Below, piece by piece: positions 50,145 through 61,300 of a DNA stretch of 64,000 nt. Source of the DNA: Planctomycetaceae bacterium (GTDB lineage Bacteria > Planctomycetota > Planctomycetia > Pirellulales > Pirellulaceae); assembly GCA_002724245.1 (NCBI GenBank), contig PBOG01000004.1, forward strand, positions 35,296 to 99,295, written 5' to 3'. The translations under genes and the position numbers were made by a program. How positions within the stretch are numbered: position 1 is the first letter of the stretch; the number at the start of each line of letters is the position of its first letter. Under the pieces are notes generated by a model. The model did not search any database. It saw only the letters and a program-made list of their open reading frames with translations, and was not told the DNA's origin.

Positions 50145-50549
50145 ATGGCTGAGTGGCATTGTGAGATCATGGGTAACGTGATCGGCCCGTTGACGCCCGC
50201 AGAACTGCTAGAAAAAGTGCGCACAGGTGAAATCACATTCGACACAAAAATCCGCAAAGATGACTCCCAATGGGTCGCGGCCAGTGAAGTAGGTGATTTG
50301 TTCGAACGGGCCGTGGCGGTCAAGAAAAAACAAGTTTGCCCCTACTGTCAGGTTGAAATTGGAAAACCACCCATCCAATGCCCCGGGTGTGATCGCTACA
50401 TCACCAAAGCGGTCCTGATCAGCCAGGACAAGCGCGAACTGAAAAACTGGGAACAGTCCAGCGGCAAGCAGAAACGTAAAGTCCTCGGTCCGAATGGTTT
50501 TGTTTCCCGTTTCTTCCGTGGGCTGCGCAGTAAAAGCGAGAAGCAGTAG
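50145..50549 (+). CDS. GYF_2-like domain protein with zinc-ribbon
   Basis: GNVIGPLTPAELLEKVRTGEITFDTKIRKDDSQWVAASEVGDLF; CPYCQVEIGKPPIQCPGC. Confidence 0.7.
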   Translation: MAEWHCEIMGNVIGPLTPAELLEKVRTGEITFDTKIRKDDSQWVAASEVGDLFERAVAVKKKQVCPYCQVEIGKPPIQCPGCDRYITKAVLISQDKRELKNWEQSSGKQKRKVLGPNGFVSRFFRGLRSKSEKQ

Positions 50550-50610
50550 CAGCGGAACAATGACGCCTGCGTCCTGTTCCCGGCTCATGATTGTCTGCGC
50601 GAAGGCGCCC

Positions 50611-51033
50611 TCAATCGTCGATCCTGGGGGCGCGCCGAGTCGATTTTTTATTGGCCTGGGCTCGTTTGGCACGCAAACGGCGTTCACGTGAAGCCCGCGT
50701 AGGACGTGTTGGGCGCCGCGGTTTCACGGGGTCCGCCACCGCAAGAACCATATTCCTGAGCTTGTCCAGACAATCCGCCACGTTCCGTCCCTGGTCGCGA
50801 AATCGCTGGCTGGTAACAACAATCTGGCCACGACGATTGATCCGGCCAGCAAAACGTTCCTGAAAACGCTGCCGCACCGCCGCGGGTAAACTCGGACTGG
50901 TTGCGACATCCCAATGGAGTGTGACTTTCGTGTTAACCTTATTGACATGCTGACCTCCCGGGCCACTACTCCGGGAAAACGAAAAATCCAGCTCCTTCAA
51001 GGGCACGGAAAGGCGCGAATTGACGACCAGCAT
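50611..51033 (-). CDS. arfB: Alternative ribosome-rescue factor / peptidyl-tRNA hydrolase ArfB (YaeJ)
   Basis: LDFSFSRSSGPGGQHVNKVNTKVTLHWDV GGQ domain, basic C-terminal tail. Confidence 0.88.
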   Translation of the reverse strand: MLVVNSRLSVPLKELDFSFSRSSGPGGQHVNKVNTKVTLHWDVATSPSLPAAVRQRFQERFAGRINRRGQIVVTSQRFRDQGRNVADCLDKLRNMVLAVADPVKPRRPTRPTRASRERRLRAKRAQANKKSTRRAPRIDD

Positions 51034-51199
51034 GGCAAACTCGCGGCAGGATTTGGGCGACGATGGGGAGAGGAATCAACCACCCTCGCATACAGTAGAG
51101 TCGTGGTGTTTCCAGTTCCGCGGTGGAATCAGTAATACTCCAACGATTATATTGCATCCTCGATCGAAGCATTGGATCCCCCGCTGCAAGGAAACAACA

Positions 51200-52645
51200 A
51201 TGAAACCTCAGGTGCGGTTGACCATGGGTCTTGTCGGAGTACTTTTGTTCGCGAGTCACCTCTCTCTGCGGGCCGCCGACCCAGCCACCACCACCCCGGC
51301 AGAGGGAAAGCTCAGCAATCTCTGGACACGTCAAACCGGACAGGACTGGACCACTTTTTTGGGTCCAACGGGGGATAGCAAGTCCGCAGAAACCGGAATC
51401 GTAGCGCCCTGGCCCAAGGAAGGTCCAAAGCTGGTATGGACCAGGCGGGTCGGCACCGGTTATGGCATCGGCAGCACGAGTCGAGGACGATATTACCATT
51501 TCGATCGCTGGGATCCGCGGCCACGTGCACCCAGCGGTAAAGCCCGTTTGACCTGTATGCATGCCGAAACCGGCAAGGAACTTTGGCGCTTTGAGTATGA
51601 CACTCAGTACGAAGACCTGCTGGGATACAACAACGGCCCCCGTTGTTCACCCGTCATCGAAGGCAATCGTGTCTACATCTACGGAGCGGAAGGTATGTTG
51701 CACTGCCTGCGCGCCAATGACGGAAAACCCATCTGGAATGTCAACACCGTGAAAAAGTACGGTGTGGTACAAAATTTCTTCGGGGTAGGGAGTACCCCTG
51801 TAATCGAAGGTGATCTGCTGATCTGCATGGTCGGTGGCAGTCCTCCGGGCAGCCCACAATTGTATGCCAGTAACGGAAATGTCGATGGCAACGGGAGCGG
51901 CGTTGTCGCCTTCAACAAGTACACCGGAAAAGAGGTCTACAAAATCACTGACGAACTGGCGAGCTACGCTTCCCTGAAGACGACCTCGATCGACGGTCGA
52001 CGGTGGGGCCTGGCTTTTTGCCGTGGTGGACTTGTCGGATTCGAACCGAGCTCGGGCAAGGTACATTTTCAATACCCGTGGAGATCTCGCATGCTGGAAA
52101 GCGTCAATGCCAGTATGCCGGTCGTCAATGGAAACGACATCCTGGTTTCCGAGTGCTACCAGATTGGCAGTTCGCTGTTGACGATCAAAGGAAACGGATA
52201 CGAAGTAACCTGGAAAGACGACCGCCGAAAGCGAGAGAAGGCGCTCAGAGCACACTGGAACACACCCATTTATCTCGATGGCTACCTCTACGGCTGCAGC
52301 GGTCGTAACAAGCCCGACGCCGATCTGCGATGTATCGAATGGAAAACGGGGAAAGTAAAATGGGTCAAGGTATTTCCAGGATTTCTGCGGGAGCGTTCAT
52401 CGCTGCTTTATGTTGACGGACATTTCATCTACCAGGGTGAACTGGGTGTGCTGCGACTGATCAAGGCCAATCCTGAAAAGTACGACGTCGTTTCCGAAGT
52501 GGTATTACGGGATCCCGATGAGAAAGAACAGCCTCGCGCATTACTCCGCGAACCCTGCTGGGCCGCACCCATTCTCTCGCATGGACTGCTTTATGTACGG
52601 GGTGACGAACGCCTGGCCTGCCTGGAGTTGATTCCTGCTCGATAG
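51200..52645 (+). CDS. Exported PQQ-like beta-propeller repeat protein
   Basis: Signal peptide MKPQVRLTMGLVGVLLFASHLSLRAADP; DWTTFLGPTGDSKSAETGIVAPWPKEGPKLVWTRRVGTGYG. Confidence 0.85.
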   Translation: MKPQVRLTMGLVGVLLFASHLSLRAADPATTTPAEGKLSNLWTRQTGQDWTTFLGPTGDSKSAETGIVAPWPKEGPKLVWTRRVGTGYGIGSTSRGRYYHFDRWDPRPRAPSGKARLTCMHAETGKELWRFEYDTQYEDLLGYNNGPRCSPVIEGNRVYIYGAEGMLHCLRANDGKPIWNVNTVKKYGVVQNFFGVGSTPVIEGDLLICMVGGSPPGSPQLYASNGNVDGNGSGVVAFNKYTGKEVYKITDELASYASLKTTSIDGRRWGLAFCRGGLVGFEPSSGKVHFQYPWRSRMLESVNASMPVVNGNDILVSECYQIGSSLLTIKGNGYEVTWKDDRRKREKALRAHWNTPIYLDGYLYGCSGRNKPDADLRCIEWKTGKVKWVKVFPGFLRERSSLLYVDGHFIYQGELGVLRLIKANPEKYDVVSEVVLRDPDEKEQPRALLREPCWAAPILSHGLLYVRGDERLACLELIPAR

Positions 52646-52810
52646 CTGCCTTCCAGACGAATTGGTACCGTTACTGAAATCCGTCGTCCGCCAGCAGCCG
52701 GAACGCCATTACGACAACTCGGGCGCGAGCGCCTCGCATCCAACACCACTGCGCCAATTCCACGAGACCTTCTCGACAACTCGGGCGCATCGATCACACA
52801 GGAGAATCTG

Positions 52811-53911
52811 ATGCGTTGGCACCTGCTCATCGGATGTGCGGTCCTCTGCAGTATCACAGGCGGTGGAACTTGCGGCCAGGACGCTTTGCAAACACACACT
52901 GTCTTGCTGATCACCATCGATGGATTGCGTTGGCAGGAGGTATTCCATGGTGCCGAGCAGGGCCTGATGGATCGTGATGCGGGAGGGGTTCGTGAACCTG
53001 ATCAAGTACGTGACCGATTCTGGGCCGAGTCTCCTCAGGAACGCCGGCGACGCCTGATGCCTTTCTTCTGGGATGTCATCGCCAGCAAAGGTCAGATCCT
53101 GGGCGATCCCAGCCACGATTTCCACATGCGGTGTACGAACGGACTCTATTTTTCCTACCCTGGCTACCATGAGTTACTTTGTGGTTTTTCCGATGCTCAG
53201 ATCAACTCGAATCAGAAGCGCAACAACCCAAATCAAACCGTTCTTGAGTGGCTCCACCGTCGACCCGGATTTGCCGGACGCGTGGCGGCGTTTACCTCCT
53301 GGGATGTCTTTCCGTTTATCCTCAATCGCCGCCGTAGTGCTATTTACGTGAATGCCGGATGGCAACCTTTGGAGGTGTTCCGCGATCCCGCTGAACGAGT
53401 TCCCTGGAACTCGATGGCGGCAGAGATCCCACGGTATTGGGCTGGTGTGCGCTATGATGCATTTACGCAAAAAGGTGCTTTGGAGTACTGGCACGTGCGC
53501 CAGCCGCGACTGTTGTACGTCGCCTTGGGGGAACCGGATGATTGGGCACACGCGGGACGCTATGACTTGTACCTGGACGCGACCCAACGTTGCGATCACT
53601 ATTTGCGTCAATGGTGGGACGCAATCCAATCCCAGCGCGATCACACAACACTCATTGTCACCACCGATCACGGACGCGGAGACGGGCGAGAAGGGTGGAA
53701 AAGCCACGGCAAACAGTTTGCTGGTTCCGACCGGATCTGGATGGCCGTTGTGGGACCCGACACGCCACCACTCGGACTCCGCAAAAAAGGCACCGCATCC
53801 CAATCCCAAGTTGCCGCCACGGTGGCCTCACTACTCGGCGAGAATTTCCCCGCAACGGACGCGCGGATTGCACCTGCGTTACCTGGCGTTCTCGACGACC
53901 AGCGCCCTTAG
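52811..53911 (+). CDS. Exported alkaline phosphatase-superfamily (phosphodiesterase/sulfatase-like) protein
   Basis: HTVLLITIDGLRWQEVFHGAE metal-site motif; LIVTTDHGRGDG...WKSHGKQFAGSDRIWMAVVGPDTPP. Confidence 0.8.
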   Translation: MRWHLLIGCAVLCSITGGGTCGQDALQTHTVLLITIDGLRWQEVFHGAEQGLMDRDAGGVREPDQVRDRFWAESPQERRRRLMPFFWDVIASKGQILGDPSHDFHMRCTNGLYFSYPGYHELLCGFSDAQINSNQKRNNPNQTVLEWLHRRPGFAGRVAAFTSWDVFPFILNRRRSAIYVNAGWQPLEVFRDPAERVPWNSMAAEIPRYWAGVRYDAFTQKGALEYWHVRQPRLLYVALGEPDDWAHAGRYDLYLDATQRCDHYLRQWWDAIQSQRDHTTLIVTTDHGRGDGREGWKSHGKQFAGSDRIWMAVVGPDTPPLGLRKKGTASQSQVAATVASLLGENFPATDARIAPALPGVLDDQRP

Positions 53912-53965
53912 AGACGCACACCGCCATTGGCGGTAGTCGCAAATTGAGTGGACATCAGCGGTCCG

Positions 53966-54508
53966 TCAAGAACGATCTTCCCCATTCGCCAGGGCTTCCG
54001 CCTCCAGCAAGTGGCGCGGGATCGTCAACGGACTTCCGTCCGCATTGCGACCCACATCCAACAAACCGAAAGTTCGAATCATTTGGAGAAAGTCGGCAGG
54101 ATAGAACTGGTCGACACCCTGAAATCGATCGTCAAGATGGGCAAACACAAGTTGCAGCTCCGCCTGCAAGGTCTCTCCGATGTGACTGGTGCCCCGGACG
54201 ATCGCGCCGTCCTGCTGCAGGTCTTCGATTGTCGCCGTGTAGCGCAATGTATCGCCCGGGCGGGCGGGTTGCTGAAAGCTGACCTTGCTCACCTTGGCCA
54301 ACACCACCCGTTCCAGAAAGTCGCCGTGCTGCGAAACCAGTAAACCACCCGTTTGTGCCAACCCTTCCACAATCAACGATGGGGGAAGAATAGGATAGCC
54401 CTGCAAGTAGTCCAGAACGTGCTCCTCCGCCAACGTGACGTTCTTGACGGCCACCGCGCGGTGACCACTTTCAAACTCGACAAAGCGATCGATCCAAAAC
54501 CAGCGCAT
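53966..54508 (-). CDS. FabZ/FabA-like 3-hydroxyacyl-ACP dehydratase (hotdog) 1
   Basis: AEEHVLDYLQGYPILPPSLIVEGLAQTGGLLVSQHGDFLERVVLAKVSKVSFQQPARPGDTL. Confidence 0.85.
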   Translation of the reverse strand: MRWFWIDRFVEFESGHRAVAVKNVTLAEEHVLDYLQGYPILPPSLIVEGLAQTGGLLVSQHGDFLERVVLAKVSKVSFQQPARPGDTLRYTATIEDLQQDGAIVRGTSHIGETLQAELQLVFAHLDDRFQGVDQFYPADFLQMIRTFGLLDVGRNADGSPLTIPRHLLEAEALANGEDRS

Positions 54509-54631
54509 CGCTACTTCGCCATCGACAGGAAAGAAAACAGAGGATGATGAAACAGGCGACGTATTTTCTCTTCCACGGAGGAAACACGTCCGGCGTATCC
54601 AGGGTTATCTGGCACAAACCAGATCGACCGA

Positions 54632-55024
54632 TTAGTCCGCCGCGCCCACCTTGCCAGAGATGTAACGACACAGGTCACTCACCGTCAACAGGTTACCGAA
54701 ATCCTGTACGACTGGATCCTCTTCAAACTTGGACAAATCGATAAATGGCATCCGCGTCTTGATCTCATTGAGACCTGTCTCGGTAACTTTACCACCTTCG
54801 ACAAACTCAGCATTGGTCAGAATGTCCTCAGGAAACAACTCCTTGCGCGGAATCTCTATTCCAAATGCTTTTTCCAGTCGAAACACAATGTCCAAGAAAT
54901 CGATCGACTCAGCGCCCAGGTCACCCACCATCGTCGCGTCAGGTGTGACTTCGTCGTCATCAAGTCCCAACGCTTCAATCAGGGAATCTTTGACTTTGTC
55001 GAAGACTTCTTCTTTGGTCGGCAT
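54632..55024 (-). CDS. Atypical acyl carrier protein (130 aa)
   Basis: VKDSLIEALGLDDDEVTPDATMVGDLGAESIDFLDIVFRLEKAFGIEIPR with an extended segment before the final helix. Confidence 0.88.
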   Translation of the reverse strand: MPTKEEVFDKVKDSLIEALGLDDDEVTPDATMVGDLGAESIDFLDIVFRLEKAFGIEIPRKELFPEDILTNAEFVEGGKVTETGLNEIKTRMPFIDLSKFEEDPVVQDFGNLLTVSDLCRYISGKVGAAD

Positions 55025-55137
55025 TTCAATCGTTCTCCGGATTATTGAATGGTGTGACTTTTAATTTTTTTCAGACTTTAGTTCGGTCGGTCCAGCGCAA
55101 CCAGGTGCCATCCACTGCGGTCATACCAGGAAATGGT

Positions 55138-55617
55138 TCACCCGGCTGTTGAGGAATACAGCAAATCAAACTCCCGCCTCATCTGACCCCGAATACCTGC
55201 ATCCGACTGGCTTCTTTCGGGATGTCGATCCGCCAGATTAAATCGTTCCAGCACCAATCGGGCACTAACCGTCGGTGACTCCCCCACCACTCCCGTGGCC
55301 TGCAAAGTGGTCAATGTGGAATCCTGCTTCATGATTTTCGCAGATATAGTCAACTGTTGACCAGGTTCAACGAACCCTGAAAACTTGACGTTGCGGGCTT
55401 CCTTCAACAGCACAACAGCATGTTCAAAATCCTCAGACTTGCGGATGAGCCATGCGCTTGCCTGAAACAACGACTCCAACATCAAAACTCCCGGCATCAC
55501 CGGGAAACGGGGAAAATGGTCTTGTAAATATTCCTCAGCCAGCGACAGTGACTTGATTGCCACAATTCGCTCTTGTTCACAAAGTTCCACGATTCGGTCA
55601 AGTTGATTGAATCTCAT
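55138..55617 (-). CDS. FabZ/FabA-like 3-hydroxyacyl-ACP dehydratase (hotdog) 2
   Basis: AEEYLQDHFPRFPVMPGVLMLESLFQASAWLIRKSEDFEHAVVLLKEARNVKFSGFVEPGQQL. Confidence 0.88.
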   Translation of the reverse strand: MRFNQLDRIVELCEQERIVAIKSLSLAEEYLQDHFPRFPVMPGVLMLESLFQASAWLIRKSEDFEHAVVLLKEARNVKFSGFVEPGQQLTISAKIMKQDSTLTTLQATGVVGESPTVSARLVLERFNLADRHPERSQSDAGIRGQMRREFDLLYSSTAG

Positions 55618-56074
55618 GAAACCGGTTTGGCGGGGAGTAACAAGACACTTCTGACGCTAAAGCGGGCCAGTATAGCGGCCGTTTAGATGGCGGCCAACCT
55701 CGAACGGATTGGATTTGTAGAGTCCCGTCGGACTCGCTAGATTGACGTAATCCCGGTTTCGCCCCTCCGTCGCTCCATTGCAACGCTCTCGTGCCTTGTT
55801 GCAACCCGCCTCGCTGTCACCCACCCCAGACGCGCAGAGAGGATTTCCAGGAATAACTGGGCCAGGATGACAAACGCCACAGAAACTGTTTTCTCCAAAT
55901 TTCAGCCCCTTAGTGATCGGTCTCGGGTAAAGCACCCTCGGCTCGCGGCCACGTCGCCATGCGATGCTCCGGGTTGTGGCAACGGCCACAGTTCAGCATG
56001 GACTTGAACAATCACGCTCGTGGTAGATCGGTCTAGCCGAGCCACCTGTCGAACCCTGGATCTGCGGAGATTTT

Positions 56075-57685
56075 TTGATGACTGACAAAACCACAACGCT
56101 GGATGAAGTCATCGCTGCATATCTACAAAACGCGGAAGCGGGACAGATCCCCGATCATGAAGAATTGCTCCAGCGCTATCCTCAATATGCAGAGGCACTC
56201 GGCCAGTTTCTGGAAACCGACTTAAAATTACGACAATCGACGTTCGGATTGCCGCAGCGACAAGCAGACACGAGCCTACCGCAGAACGCGTTACCCATGG
56301 ATACCCTGGGAAACTACCAACTGCTGGAAGAAGTCGCCCGGGGAGGCATGGGTATTGTCTACAAGGCCCGGCAAACACAACTCAATCGCACCGTCGCTCT
56401 GAAGATGATTCTGACCGGACAATTAGCCCACGAGACCGAGATCCAACGGTTCCGTACCGAGGCCGCAGCCGCCGCGGGACTCGAACATCCGGGAATCGTC
56501 CCGATTCTGGAAATCGACCAGCAAGAGGGTTTCCACTACTACACAATGTCGTTTATCGAAGGTGAGAGCCTTGCCCAGCGACTCGAGCGGGGTCCGCTAC
56601 CCCACCAAGAGGCAGCCGCCCTGATGCAGAAAGTGTGCACCGCAGTTTCTTATGCACACCAGAATCGCGTGCTCCATCGTGATTTGAAGCCGGCTAATAT
56701 CCTCATCGACGAAGAGGGTCAGCCCAAGATCACCGATTTCGGTCTGGCCAAGAGTCTGGATGGGGAACACGATTTAACCGCCACGGGAGAGATCCTGGGT
56801 ACACTGCAATTTATGGCCCCCGAACAAGCGGCTGCCCGACACGATCAAGTCACTGAAACCGCCGACATCTACTCGCTGGGCGCCATTCTCTATTGCTGTC
56901 TCACCGGAAATCCCGTCTTTTCGTCAACTTCCCACATCGAACTTCTGTTACAGGTCCTCGAACAAGAACCGACCGCCCTGCGCCGGATCGTCCCAAAAAT
57001 TCCATCGGACCTGGAAGCAATCTGTTTGCGCTGCCTGGAAAAAGACCCTCAGCGCCGTTATCAAACGGCCCAGGAACTGGTCCAGGATCTGGATCGATAC
57101 CTGGCGCGGGAACCCATTCTGGCAACGGCCGGGTCATTCCAGAATCGAACCCGCCGGTGGATCCGCCAGAAGCCCCTGCTGGCAGCACATGTCGGTGGAA
57201 TCCTGCTCGCCGAACTGTGCCGGCACTCTTACCTGATTGGGAAGAACGTCGAACAGCTCTCCTGGAACCACTTTCAATTCAGTCTTATTTTCGGCGGGTG
57301 GATGGCGACCTGTTTTGCTTTCCAGTGGATACACGATCGTCAGCGGTATCGCGACACAGCCCGTTATCTATGGTCTGCGACAGATGTTGCCATGGTAACG
57401 ATCTGCCTTAATATGATGGACGATCCCATCGCCACACTGCTGATGGCGTATGCCTTGTTAATTGTGGTTGCCGGTTTGTTTATGCGCGTCCAATTAGTCT
57501 GGTTCGTAACCGCCATCTGCGTGCTGTCACTGTTGCTCTTGTTACAAACGCGTCCCGACGAGGTGGAGCAGCCCCTGCCGGTCGCATTAATGCTGATCGG
57601 ACTCCTGCTGACCATTGCGGGAATCATTAGTTTCCAGGTACGGCGACTGCGAACACTGAGCCAAATCTACGAACGTAACCGCTGA
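56075..57685 (+). CDS. Membrane Ser/Thr protein kinase (PknB type)
   Basis: YQLLEEVARGGMGIVYKARQ, HRDLKPANILIDEEGQPKITDFGLAKSL, FMAPEQAA; C-terminal TM segments. Confidence 0.95.
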   Translation: MMTDKTTTLDEVIAAYLQNAEAGQIPDHEELLQRYPQYAEALGQFLETDLKLRQSTFGLPQRQADTSLPQNALPMDTLGNYQLLEEVARGGMGIVYKARQTQLNRTVALKMILTGQLAHETEIQRFRTEAAAAAGLEHPGIVPILEIDQQEGFHYYTMSFIEGESLAQRLERGPLPHQEAAALMQKVCTAVSYAHQNRVLHRDLKPANILIDEEGQPKITDFGLAKSLDGEHDLTATGEILGTLQFMAPEQAAARHDQVTETADIYSLGAILYCCLTGNPVFSSTSHIELLLQVLEQEPTALRRIVPKIPSDLEAICLRCLEKDPQRRYQTAQELVQDLDRYLAREPILATAGSFQNRTRRWIRQKPLLAAHVGGILLAELCRHSYLIGKNVEQLSWNHFQFSLIFGGWMATCFAFQWIHDRQRYRDTARYLWSATDVAMVTICLNMMDDPIATLLMAYALLIVVAGLFMRVQLVWFVTAICVLSLLLLLQTRPDEVEQPLPVALMLIGLLLTIAGIISFQVRRLRTLSQIYERNR

Positions 57686-57699
57686 ACGCCTGGCAGCAA

Positions 57700-58305
57700 C
57701 TAGACCTTGGCGTTCAATTCGCCGCGCAACTTCTGCAATCCTCGGTGCAGTAAACCCCCAACTGCAGAAACACTGCGATCGAGATGTGCAGCAATCTCGG
57801 CCAATTTCCAACCCTGCAGGTAGTGCAGAATAATGGCGTCGCGCTGGCCGTCCTCAAGTGACTCCAGCGAGCCGGAAAGTTTCAAGAGCAGCTCATTTTT
57901 CTGGGCTTTATCCTGCGGGTCGGTGAGATCCCCAGCCAGACACTGTTCCAGCTTCAGGGACGATGCGTGCAGGGTATTTTCCAGCGAGCGTTCGCGGCGG
58001 ACATCCCGTTTTTCACGTCCGTAATCGCGCACCTGATGCAACAGCGTGCGGGCCAGGATCTGGCGCAACCAGGCAGCTCGCTGGGCATCATTCTCACCCT
58101 GAAAATGGTCCATCGCCTGGTGGGCCTGCAGCAACGTCTGCTGGACAAGATCGGACGGATCGAATTTGCTTTGTAACCGGCGATCACACTGAATTCGCGC
58201 CAATACCTTGAGATAAGGTCGAAAACGTTCTAATTGGGTGCTGGCGCAGCTCGACGACACAGTGCAAGATCCAATTACGCCAAAAAAGTCTATTTTTGCG
58301 CCCAT
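57700..58305 (-). CDS. ECF-type RNA polymerase sigma factor (planctomycete type)
   Basis: KFDPSDLVQQTLLQAHQAMDHFQGENDAQRAAWLRQILARTLLHQVRDYGREKRD; C-terminal GQRDAIILHYLQGWKLAEIAAHLDRSVSAVGGLLHRGLQKLR. Confidence 0.92.
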   Translation of the reverse strand: MGAKIDFFGVIGSCTVSSSCASTQLERFRPYLKVLARIQCDRRLQSKFDPSDLVQQTLLQAHQAMDHFQGENDAQRAAWLRQILARTLLHQVRDYGREKRDVRRERSLENTLHASSLKLEQCLAGDLTDPQDKAQKNELLLKLSGSLESLEDGQRDAIILHYLQGWKLAEIAAHLDRSVSAVGGLLHRGLQKLRGELNAKV

Positions 58306-58390
58306 CGAGACGCCGGAAGGGCTCTGTGTCAGTATAGCCGGTCTGCCGACCCGGTGCGCCACAGCACCTTCATCCCGAGTTGTGCTGCTC

Positions 58391-61300
58391 ATGGAAATTA
58401 TCATTTGGCTTTTTATTGTGCTTTCTTTCCTGGGCTGCGCAGTCTATGGGTTTGTCGCGCTGGTCGGCAAGCTATTCAGTCTGGGGCAGCGTTCGACTGC
58501 CGCCAAGCCGACTGCCAATCAACCGTATTCCCCTGGCGCGGTCTACGTATCTGCTGGGGCGGTTCCCGAAAACGCCGCCGAATTACACGCCACCTGTCGC
58601 CAACTGGTGCGCATGCGGCAGCGCGGGGACCTCGACCAGGCAACCTACAACCAGCTGCGCGACAAGCTCGATCAGGTTTACCACATTCTCAATGTCGCGC
58701 CGCCGCCACGCCTGTCGCTCCACTCGAGCGCTGCCGGCAATGCCCCCCTGGAACCAGTTTCCACCGAAACAACTCCCGTCCGAGCAACGATCGTTCCAGT
58801 GGGTTCCGAGACCGCCGCGGAGAAGGACCCGTCCCCACCCGCAACCAGTGATCCGGCAACCCGCGATCAAACGGCCAGGAGACCCTCGAATCGGCCGCCG
58901 ATAATTTCGACACCACGCGCAGGTCAAACACCCCGCTCGCCAGACGATGTCCCGACTCCTGATTTTCGCCCCAGCCCTCCCGCTGCCAGTACGCCCAACA
59001 GCGGGGTCACAGGTGGGCGACCCAAATCGCCGTTTGATTTTGAAGACGAACCGCAGATTCCCAAGCGCGATCCGCGCCGACCACTGGCCGAACTGCTTTC
59101 CGGTTTCATGCTGGAAAACAATATCCGCTGGGGTGAACTGGTGGGTGGCATTTTGATCGTCGGCTGTGCGGTCGGCCTGGTGATCAGCCTGCAGACCCAG
59201 CTGCAGGCATTGCAAAAACAATTTGCCTACCTGGTCCCCTTGTTGTTCATGATCGTCACCGCGGCGATCCACGGCGCCGGAACGTACACACTGCGCAAAT
59301 GGAACCTGCGTTCAACCAGTCGGGGTGTCCTCACGATCGGCCTGCTGCTGATCCCGTTGAACTTCCTGGCCGCCACAACCCTGGCAGAAAAGGAAGGGGC
59401 CGGGATCGGTTTGGCCGCCGCCGCGGTGGCGATCGGGACGGTTGGATTTGGCCTGATGGCCTACTTTTCTTGTCGCGCGCTGTTCGGTCGGCAATGGTGG
59501 TTTCCAGCACTGGCCCTGCTGCTCACCAGTCTGTCGATGGTACCGATCAATCGGTTGCTCCCCGACAACGCACTGGCTGTCAATCCGCTGGCGATGCTGC
59601 TCATCGGCATCCCGCTGGCCGGTTTCTTGACCGGCAACGGACTGCTGACTCGGCACATGCTTCGCCATCCGGCCAATCTCGCCAAAGATGCAGAACAACT
59701 GCTGCTGACACTGGGACTGAGTCTGTTCGGGCTGGCGCTGGCCAGCGGACTATGGCTCTCGAAGTTTACGACCTGGTCGGATCCGCTCGATCGGATCTCA
59801 CTACCCGGCTCTCTGGCAGCCATCGTTTTTCTAGCGATCGGACTATTGTTGCACCAGCGCGGCGGACGCCTGGAAGGCGAGCGAACCTGGCGAATCACGG
59901 GTACAGCACTGGCAATTTTTGGGGGATCGCTGGGATCCGCGGCACTCTTCCTGGCCTGGCCGCGGGCGGAAATGCTGATCGCGGTGGCACTCGTCAATAC
60001 GCTGGTCCTGTCGAGCGCTTCGCTGCGCGCAGGCCTGCCACCCCACCAAATCGGGGCCGCCATCAATCTCGGGATCCTGGCAACCGTATTCAGCCACTGG
60101 ATCAGCGGTGGATTGGACCAGGGTACCCTCTCTCTGGGCATCGATCTGTTGTGCAGTTCCACGACCAGCCTGGCGCTGTCTGCTGCGATGCTGCTGGTCG
60201 GCATCGGCAGCGTAGTGGTGCCACGACTGACCCGACAGCAGGTTGACGCCCAGCGGAAAATGCTGCGGGGATGTTGCGCGGTGCTGGCGGTCTTGAGCCT
60301 GGTGGTGGCACTGGTAGCCGGTTGGCACAGTTTTCAGACAGGGGTTACCACCGACCTGCATATCGCCAGTGCCATCCTCTTTACCTATAGCCTGGGCGGT
60401 ATCGGGGTGGGAGCGATGGTCGTGGACCGCCTCCTGCTGCGGGTCAGCGCCGGTTTGTTCTGGTTGGCCCTGGTCCACGCGATGTTGTTCAACCTGCCGC
60501 TGCGGGAAACTCTGTTCGCCTGGATTCAAGACGATTGGACCGCCTGGCTCGGTGCCCAGTTGGTTCACGGCATCCTTTGCAGCCTGGCAGCGTGCCTGGC
60601 CTGGACCCTCAACCGCCGCAGTGTGCACAAGGATCAACGCCCTGCCTGGCTCGCGGTCGCGGCCCAGGAACTCTCCTGGGCCAGCCTGGTGAGCGCGGGC
60701 CTGGCGATACCGCTCGCCATCTGGCAGCACTACACGCTCTATGGCCTGCTGGCGAGCGAGTTATTCGTCACGGCGGCGGTCTGGCTGGTGGGTACGCTGA
60801 TACATCGCACACGTTATGAGTTTGCGGTCTTTCAAAGCCTGTGCTTTGTCGCTGTCAATTTTCTGGTCGCGCGGTTGACCGCAACAACAGCATCCGAACT
60901 CACGTGGCAACAACCGGCATTCTGGAATTATCAGCTGCTGGCGGTGGGTATCAGCTGCGCCGGCTGGAATCTCTTGCGGTTGTGGTGCCCGACCAACTCC
61001 CAGCTGCGATCCCTGCTCAACGAAAAACAAGTTCCGTGCGATTTGATCGTCCTGACTGGATTGGTGATCACGGTGTTGCTGGTCTCCGGTGTGTTGGCGT
61101 TTCCAGGCGTGGTCAGTGAATTTGCACCTACCGATCCAGTAGCGCACATTTCACTGCCGTTGAGTGGTGGTTCAACCCCGTGGGGCGAGTATCAGACCTG
61201 GTCCGAAGAGCTGGCCAAGGTTCTCTGGATCGCGGTGGCCGCCGCTTCGCTGGCCACGTTGATCTGGCTGGTCACCGGTCAGCACGAACAAGCCCTCATT

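Noticed and set aside
52712-52788. 15-bp direct repeat cgacaactcgggcgc (52712-52726 and 52774-52788) upstream of the phosphatase-like gene
   Set aside because: Exact but only two copies 62 bp apart; could be a regulator site or chance, with no supporting context.
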